NCBI GenBank assembly: GCA_963693315.1
Contig: OY856188.1
Location: 190,393,897-190,457,896 of the forward strand
Direction of reading: 5' to 3'
Source of the DNA: Diogma glabrata
Taxonomy: Eukaryota > Arthropoda > Insecta > Diptera > Cylindrotomidae
DNA length: 64,000 bases
Of the stretch, positions 58,269 to 64,000 are shown in pieces. The notes under the pieces are model-generated. The model did not search any database and had not been told where the DNA came from. It worked only from the letters and a program-made list of their open reading frames with translations. Both the position numbers and the translations under genes were made by a program. How positions within the stretch are numbered: the first letter of the stretch is position 1; each line of letters starts with the position of its first letter.

Positions 58269-59084
58269 TTAAATTAGCTAATGTAAAAGAAAATTTTAAT
58301 AAATTATAGTTAAGATCTAGATTAAGTATGTAGGTTAGGGTAGGTTAAGATGGCAACTCGTTCTTTTATAAAAAAAAAAAAAATCGAATATTATAAATAA
58401 TGTTATAAACATTTTTTTTCCATATTTTAAACAAGCATATAATTTTAATTGTTGTAAAGCCAAATAGGTTAAACTCAATATTACATACGTCAAAAATGTA
58501 ACTTTAAAAATAATATTATGCCAATAAATAAAGTTAAAAAAAAAAAAAAAAAAAAAATTAACAGATTTTTAATTTACATGTTTTTTTTAAATTAGCGCAT
58601 ATTGTTATTTACATGTAAAAATACAAAAAGAAATGTTTCAGAATTAGTGGAACATTACCTCTTTCTTTTTATTATAACTTCTAATTCCATTTCAATTCCA
58701 CCCTGAAATTTTCAAAATTTCTTTAATATCTAAAAATATATTATTTTTTCAAAATTTAAAAAAATCCACTATCTTTGATTTTTTTTTAAAAAAAGTTTTT
58801 GTAGATTTTCAAAAAAAGGTTTCTGACCCAACATAGGCGAGTAGCATATCAAATTAAACCTCATATAATGTTCTTAAAAATGAAGGGTCTGTGTTTTATA
58901 CAACCTGAGATATTTGAAATTGAAACGATACAAAAATCTTCTAAAAATATATGTTTTTCGTCAGTGTAATATTTTTATAAAATCTCACTAAGGACCTTTC
59001 AAACAAAAAAAGATTACTAAAATCGAATAACCCGTTCGAACAAAATTTAACTTTAATTTTAATTAATTTGAATTTTTTTTTTTT

Positions 59085-59293
59085 AATGAAACTAAGACTT
59101 TATCACTTTAATATTTTGTTTTATTTTTCCAAATATATTTTCGATCTCTAGGAGATCTTCTTCAGGGAAGAAGTTTCTATATACTCACAGTTTATAGAAA
59201 CTTCTTCCCTGAAGAAGATCTCCTAGAGATCGAAAATATATTTGAAAATAAAACAAAATATTAAAGTGATAAAGTCTTAGTTTCATTAAAAAA
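59085..59293. repeat. Near-perfect 209-bp palindrome
   Basis: aatgaaactaagactttatc is mirrored by gataaagtcttagtttcatt, and the arms match through tcttcttcagggaagaagtt around a ~10-bp centre (tactcacagt, 59183-59192). It lies in the right arm of the long-TIR element and is missing from the left arm, so it inserted later. Confidence 0.85.
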
Positions 59294-59690
59294 TTCAAAA
59301 TAATTAAATTTAAATAACACTTTAACTAAGTAAAAATTATAATTTAACTTTAATGTTTGATTGTCACTATATTTCTTAAGAAATTTCGAGCCACCCTGTA
59401 ATAAAACCAGTGAAGAATTAAAAATAAATAAAAAACACACATTAATTTTTTTTTATTATGCTAACGGTAACCGAAGTTTGAAAAAAATCGGAAAAGGTCG
59501 GGTTCAAAATTCTTATTTTATTTTAAAGGTGGTGAACCGTACATTATTGCATTAGACATCTCAAAAGCATGTGATCGGATTTGGTATGCGAACTTGATCG
59601 ACAAGCTCGTTGCGTACGGTTTTCATCTCGCAGTTGTAAAGTTGATGCAAAATTTTCTGTCTAACCGATACATTACGGTATCTATAGATG

Positions 59691-59957
59691 CACTCAAAAA
59701 ATAAAATTCACCTTTACAAAAATTTTATAAATATACAACACACAAAATTTTTTCCCTTCAAATCCAAAAATAATTTGTAAATCAAATAAATTGTTGGTTT
59801 TTTCAAATAATTCTTTTTGTAATCTACAATATTTTTGGTAAACTTACAAAAAAATTTGTGTGTTGTATATTTATAATTAATTTGTTTTTAATAGGCTCTA
59901 TTCTCAATATATTTATAAGAAAAAATTTGTAAAATTTATTTAGTTTTTTTTTGAGTG
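59691..59957. mobile_element. MITE inserted in the reverse transcriptase remnant
   Basis: cactcaaaaaataaaattca is mirrored by a ttttttttgagtg end, and acaaaaattttataaatata by tatttataagaaaaaatttg. The reverse transcriptase reading stops at its left edge (TVSIDA) and resumes at its right. A second internal inverted pair, aatatacaacacacaaa and tttgtgtgttgtatatt, encloses a shorter core. Confidence 0.65.
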
Positions 59958-60212
59958 TGCTTTTTCTTGTGAATAATAAAACGCTACCCCAAGGCTCAGT
60001 TTTATCCCTCTAAATGAGAACCTAGAAAACCCTAGAACCCTCGCCGATTTGGATGACAACAATTTGGTCAATTTTAACTCCACCAAAACACAGTTATTGA
60101 TTATTTCCAGATCAAAGACCGAGTTCCCCAACGACATTTCAATTAGTATGTGTGACGAACAAATAGACGAATGTGAAAGTATTCGTTTAGGCCAATAGAA
60201 TTACGGATTGTA

Positions 60213-61719
60213 CGTGTTGTTGTCGGTAGCAGGTCAGAATTTTTTTTAATCTCTGGGGTAGGGTACTCACATAATGGACATGCCGAGTCCACTCCCCCGG
60301 CACATGGGGACTGGAGTTATTCAACTAAGTGTGCTGGAATTTTTTTTTTTGCTTCCTTGTAAGCGATATAACTCGTAAATGGTGCACTTTAGAATACTGG
60401 TGCTATGGAACTTTTTTGTTTCTTTAATGTTTTTCTATAACTTAAAATAAAAAAAAACAAAAAAAAATTTGTTTTGTTGCAAATTATTGCGAAAAATGTC
60501 TAAAAATCGATATTTTTCAATTGAATTTAGTTATTTGCAAATAATTGTTTATAACATAATTCACCCCTCTATCTTGTAGCTGAAACCTCAATGAAAAAAA
60601 TAAGCTTCAGAACGTTTCATTCGGCTTGATAGTTTATGTCATTCCAATTCTATTTTGCACTTAATGCCTTAAAAAAGGTTGTTAACTTAGGACAGGCCGC
60701 AAGGTCTGAGTTTTCCGATCGTAATCTGCTTGACGGGAATTGAAAGGGTGTAGTGTCAGCTTTAAATAACATTTTTGTTGCCTACACCCATATTTAATAT
60801 TAACAACAATTACAGTGGTGCAAAAAAAACCGCGAAAATGCCTTAGTTGCAAAATTAAATTTCTCAACGAATTTTCAACTTAACGAGATGCGTTTTTAAA
60901 ATTTGCCAAGTGCTTAGAAAACCTCAGATTTTAGATCAATGTCACAATCGCGGTTTCAAAAACAAAATGGGCCATAACTCGGTCCAAATCGTGTTAAAGA
61001 GGTTTCTTTTTAAATCTTCGGTTTTCTAAGGAATTTGCAAATTTTAAAACCGCATATCGTTAAGTGGAAAATTCGTTGAGAAATTTAATTTTGCAACTAT
61101 GGAATTTTCGCGGTTTTTTCAAACCACTGTAATTGTTGTTAATATTGAATATGAGTGAAGGCAACAAAAATGCTATTTAAAGCTAACACTACACCCTTTC
61201 GATTCCTGTCAAGCAGATTGCGATCGGATGAAAAGTCAGACCTTGCGGCCTGCCCAAAGTTAACAACTTTTTTTCAGGTATTAAGTGCAATTCCATTGTG
61301 CAAAAACTATCAAGCCAAATGAAACGTTCTGAAGCTTATTTTTTTTGTTGAGGTTTCAGCTACAAGATAGAGAGGTCAATTATGTTATAAACAATTATTT
61401 GTAAATAACTAAATTCAATTGAAAAATATCGTTTTTTAGACATTTTTTCGCAAAAATTTGCAACAAAACAAATCTTTTTTTTTTTATTTTAAGTTATACA
61501 AAAACATTTGAGGAACAAAAAAGTTCCATAGCACCAGTATCCTAAAAAGCACCATTTACGAGTTATATCGCTTACAAGGAATCATAAAAAATTTCCAACA
61601 CACTTAGTTGAATAACTCCAGTCTCAAGGTGCCGGGCGAGTGGACTCGGCATGTCCATTATGTGAGTACCCTACCCCAGAGATTAAAAAAATTTCTGACC
61701 TGTTACCGACAACAACACG
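60213..61719. mobile_element. 1.5-kb foldback element with TA target duplication
   Basis: cgtgttgttgtcggtagcag is mirrored by ctgttaccgacaacaacacg. The arms pair along their entire length (about 720 bp each), for example ggacatgccgagtccactc with gagtggactcggcatgtcc, and ggccgcaaggtctga with tcagaccttgcggcc, to a centre near 60965. TA flanks both ends (60211-60212, 61720-61721). No protein is encoded; arm identity is high but imperfect. Confidence 0.8.
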
Positions 61720-62370
61720 TAAGCCATATCTTTTTCCGTTATTCTATGGGCCTAGTTTATTGGGAGTCACAATTTACAATGACTTTTTCTGGAACGATCG
61801 AATACTGTCGATTGCAAAGAGCGTGTCGAGAAAACACGGCCTGCTTAACAGTTTTAAAAAATATTTCACTTCGTATCAAGTACTCCACATTTATAAGTCG
61901 TATATTCGTTGCTGTGTGAAGTATTGTGGTCAATTTTGGGGCGCTGCATTTGTTACTATCCTGGCTCTTTTGGGCTCTCTTCAAAAGCGTGCTATACGAA
62001 TTTGGTGATCGAAATTTAATATGAAACCTTTCTTTCCTACAACATCGTCGTATATTGCTGCTGATCTCGTTGTTTTTATAAATATCGTCACCAGCAGTTC
62101 CCGGATGAAATCAGATCTATTACGCCTGTAATATATTGTTTTCCCCGTTTTACTAATCAATCGGTTTGTGCAAACAGTTAACCTGTTGATATCACACGCT
62201 AACATGCTGACAAAATGCAGAGGGACTTCTTTGTCCGTACATCGTACAAATGGAATGCTTTGCCGGAAATAATAGTGCCAAGTGCCTTCACACAAACATT
62301 TAAAAACAGCGTCCACCAACAACTCAGAACGCATTTTGTCGTGTGCCCTAGGTTTTAAAAGGTATCTACG

Positions 62371-63430
62371 TGTTGTTGTGAAACATATTGTAATTCCTAT
62401 TACACAACAATTTTTACTCAAAAAAACAAAATGCGTGCTGAGGTGTCGGTGGCGCAATTTTTTTGTTTTTCTAAATTTTGTTTTAAAGAATGGATAACTA
62501 AACAATAAATTCTATCACATATAAAATATGACAATTTCATGATAGGATAGAGAAAATATAAATAAAATAAAAGATAAAAAACAAATTTACAGGCAAAATT
62601 TGCAGGAACAAAACTAAAATTGGGCTGCCAATAATCCAGCTAATGGCATATTCCTTGATCATGTGACGCCCTGTCTTTTTCAATTATTAAATCACACATA
62701 CAGATTTATATGAAAGCTAATTTCTTCCAGCAAACAATAACGTACCATATTCCATAGCCAAGGTTGAAGGTGCTACCGTTGTCTGAATAGAGTAGTAAAA
62801 CATAACAAATCTTACTTTTGACAAAGAAGGGCATTTTACCAAAAGATATTATAGAAAATTTAAGTGGTAAAACGAATTTCAAAGTGAAAGTGAAAATGTT
62901 GAAATAGTAGATTGTATTAGTAGTAAATTGCGAGTTATTGCCTGCAAGCTAACTCTTGTTTGGAAAACGCATTCGCTCTAGTAATACACACTATTTTTTG
63001 TAACAAATGCATAAAATTTATAAATATTTATTTAATTGTTAATTTAATCATTTATTTAACAAAGTTATAAACAAATTTAAGATATTTAAATAATTAAAGT
63101 GCGCCGTCTTATAATAGTTGTAATAATAGTTGTAATAGTTGTAAATTATACTAGCTCGAAAAAATAAACATAAGAATCCAACTACGTGTTTTCTAAAAAA
63201 ACATAGTAATCCAACTAAGAGCTGTCAAAATTGTAAATTTTGAAAACCCAAATAAATTTGTTTTTTCTTGCAATTCAAACGATGCAATGTGTTTAAGTTG
63301 TTTTTACTATTGACGATTGGAGGAAACTTCTGGTGGTAAGAATCAAAACTAGTACTCCAATATAAATTTTGACATTTAGTTTATTTTTGTATACATTCTA
63401 AAATTTGTGTTTAAATTAGTAAGTTTTCAA
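62371..63430. other. Intergenic, no gene seen
   Basis: AT-rich. A segment at 62951-63075 (cttgtttggaaaacgcattc and following) is an inverted relative of 40850-41000. Nothing else recognised. Confidence 0.4.
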
Positions 63431-63439
63431 GCCGAATAA

Positions 63440-63732
63440 TAATAATTTAATCTAAATCCAAATGAAATATGCATTTATAATAATTGTGTTTTTCCAGGTG
63501 TTTTGTTACAATTACAGAAAAACTACCAGAATTGTATATAAAAAGAATATTAAAACAGCCATCACGGCAACACAAAATCCAGTTCACAAAAGAACTTGGA
63601 TATTACATTGTGGGGTAAAATAAAAATTTAAACTAAATCTAATTGAAATATACATTTATAAAACTTGTGTTTTTCCAGGTGTTTTGTTAAAATTACCAGA
63701 ATTGTACATAAAAAGAATATTAAACGTATTAT
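63440..63732 (+). repeat. Tandem duplication with ~190-bp spacing next to CHMP7
   Basis: The block gtgtttttccaggtgttttg, with accagaattgtayataaaaa, occurs at 63486-63545 and 63668-63728, with the AT-rich lead-in (atgaaatatrcatttataa) also duplicated. Each copy looks like a splice acceptor plus exon start. Confidence 0.7.
63498..63617 (+). CDS. Possible short exon, unrecognised
   Basis: After the acceptor tttttccag (to 63498) a frame reads ITEKLPELYIKRILKQ, then SRQHKIQFTKELGYYIVG and stops at gtaa, which could be a donor (ggg|gtaaaa near 63612). It looks coding in character but I do not recognise it. The duplicated partial copy leads into the CHMP7 segment. Confidence 0.3.
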
Positions 63733-63972
63733 CCTGATGAATGGAAAGACGATGTAAGAATCGATGCTTTGTTCGCTCCATTCAGAGTTCGAACATTAAA
63801 TCCTGTTAATTACGATTCTAAATTAAAATTTTGGAAAAATGCCATAACAAAATATTGTTTGTATAAAGGGGAAAGCAAAATAAATATAAAAGAATTGAAA
63901 AATGTATTTCAGAGTAATAATAAAATTCCTTATGTATTTCCAACGCTATTAGAGGATATGTTTCAGAAATGA
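63727..63972 (+). pseudogene. CHMP7 N-terminal domain fragment
   Basis: The frame reads YYPDEWKDDVRIDALFAPFR, then LNPVNYDSKLKFWKNAITKY, then NIKELKNVFQSNNKIPYVFP and LLEDMF. This is the N-terminal winged-helix region of CHMP7 (human: PPEWEEDEERMSFLF, then DWDSKMGFW), an ESCRT-III protein that acts at the nuclear envelope. The frame begins after a TAA at 63721 with no Met, and ends in TGA at 63970-63972. One base shift at that point would continue DFMEIRQYTW to the window end, so a frameshift is likely, either real or an assembly error. The gene may continue beyond the window. I cannot tell a damaged gene from a duplicated fragment. Confidence 0.7.
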
Positions 63973-64000
63973 TTTCATGGAAATTCGACAGTATACATGG

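Larger units (their letters stand above)
54296..58557 (+). mobile_element. Near-intact jockey-type non-LTR retrotransposon
   Basis: It has a 170-bp 5' leader, ORF1 (54467-55621), ORF2 (55608-58268, one internal stop), a 3' region and a poly-A tail (58535-58557). A 14-15 bp direct repeat, attaacagattttt, flanks it at 54282-54295 and 58557-58570, so the whole insertion is defined and full length. It lies inside the long-TIR element 52089-59399. Confidence 0.9.
52089..59399. mobile_element. Long-TIR element, enlarged by nested insertions
   Basis: The ends acagggtggctcgaaatttc (52089) and gaaatttcgagccaccctgt (to 59399) are exact inverses. Similarity continues inward: gacaatcaaaca with tgtttgattgtc, tgtataaaacatag with gtgttttatacaacctgaga, tcaaatatctcagg with cctgagatatttga, gcgagtagcatatcaaatt with its inverse near 52625-52645. 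Arms are about 760 bp (to about 52850 and from about 58630). The interior contains the composite repeat (53205-53715), a MITE (53917-54029) and the jockey-like element (54296-58557). A palindrome (59085-59293) is nested in the right arm. No transposase of its own is seen. Confidence 0.75.
59530..62370 (+). pseudogene. Jockey-like reverse transcriptase remnant split by two insertions
   Basis: The segments are 59530-59690 (EPYIIALDISKACDRIWYAN, then LIDKLVAYGF: the catalytic LDISKAFD motif with F changed to C), 59985-60196 (PQGSVLSL, then DLDDNNLVNFNSTKTQLLII, the region after FADD, which is itself deleted), and 61736-62370 (LLGVTIYNDFFWNDRI, RKHGLLNSFKKYFTS, YIRCCVKYCGQFWGA and LLGSLQKRAIRI, then FVRTSYKWNALPEIIVPSAF). 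The order is that of one element on the plus strand. A MITE (59691-59957) and a foldback element (60213-61719) separate the segments. Numerous frame breaks. Confidence 0.75.

Noticed and set aside
61981..62505. 174-codon minus-strand ORF
   Set aside because: It lies opposite the reverse transcriptase tail, which has recognisable motifs on the plus strand.

Overview
The window is AT-rich eukaryotic DNA from an arthropod, most probably an insect; I cannot assign an order. The evidence is spliced animal host genes (alpha-carbonic anhydrase, and fragments of LKB1/STK11, Hsc70 and CHMP7) set in very dense transposon DNA: a jockey-type non-LTR element, RTE-type endonuclease, PIF/Harbinger, Tc1-like, Helitron-like termini, a SAP-domain gag LTR element and a spliced tyrosine-recombinase gene. 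No complete host gene is present.

Layout. 0-6.1 kb: the 3' part of a decayed transposon-like gene, then a terminal-inverted-repeat (TIR) structure (2723-6098) holding an 890-bp palindrome and two degenerate copies of LKB1 kinase exons. 6.6-7.7 kb: three carbonic anhydrase exons ending at a 200-bp assembly gap, then an RTE-like endonuclease on the minus strand (to 9.2 kb). 10.1-12.2 and 22.0-24.7 kb: two copies of an element built round a tandem repeat of about 288 bp. 12.6-15.4 kb: a long-TIR element with a broken transposase-like gene. 15.9-20.7 kb: a spliced tyrosine-recombinase gene split by a young LTR element (16389-20125) whose only ORF is gag-protease. 20.8-27.7 kb: long inverted repeats enclosing a second member of the gene family seen at the window start. 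28.8-34.7 kb: a ~240-bp satellite family and several hairpin elements. 35.2-40.2 kb: a decayed relative of the gag-protease element, broken by a 1.6-kb palindrome containing a Tc1-type transposase fragment. 41.6 kb: a perfect but orphan first coding exon of Hsc70. 43.4-51.5 kb: a Harbinger remnant, tandem repeats, a TA microsatellite, a Helitron-like 3' end and transposase/endonuclease remnants. 52.1-59.4 kb: a long-TIR element into which a nearly intact 4.26-kb jockey-like retrotransposon has inserted. 59.5-62.4 kb: another reverse transcriptase remnant, split by a MITE and by a 1.5-kb foldback element. 63.7 kb to the end: the N-terminal part of CHMP7, probably broken.

The genes do not form a pathway. 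The window is a nest of mobile elements inserted into one another, with fragments of host genes carried or stranded among them. The most informative observations are the gag-protease-only LTR element with near-identical LTRs sitting in frame-preserving fashion inside a recombinase gene, the LKB1 fragments enclosed by TIRs that also exist as a 113-bp MITE at 53.9 kb, and the unusual density of long inverted repeats (at least fifteen).
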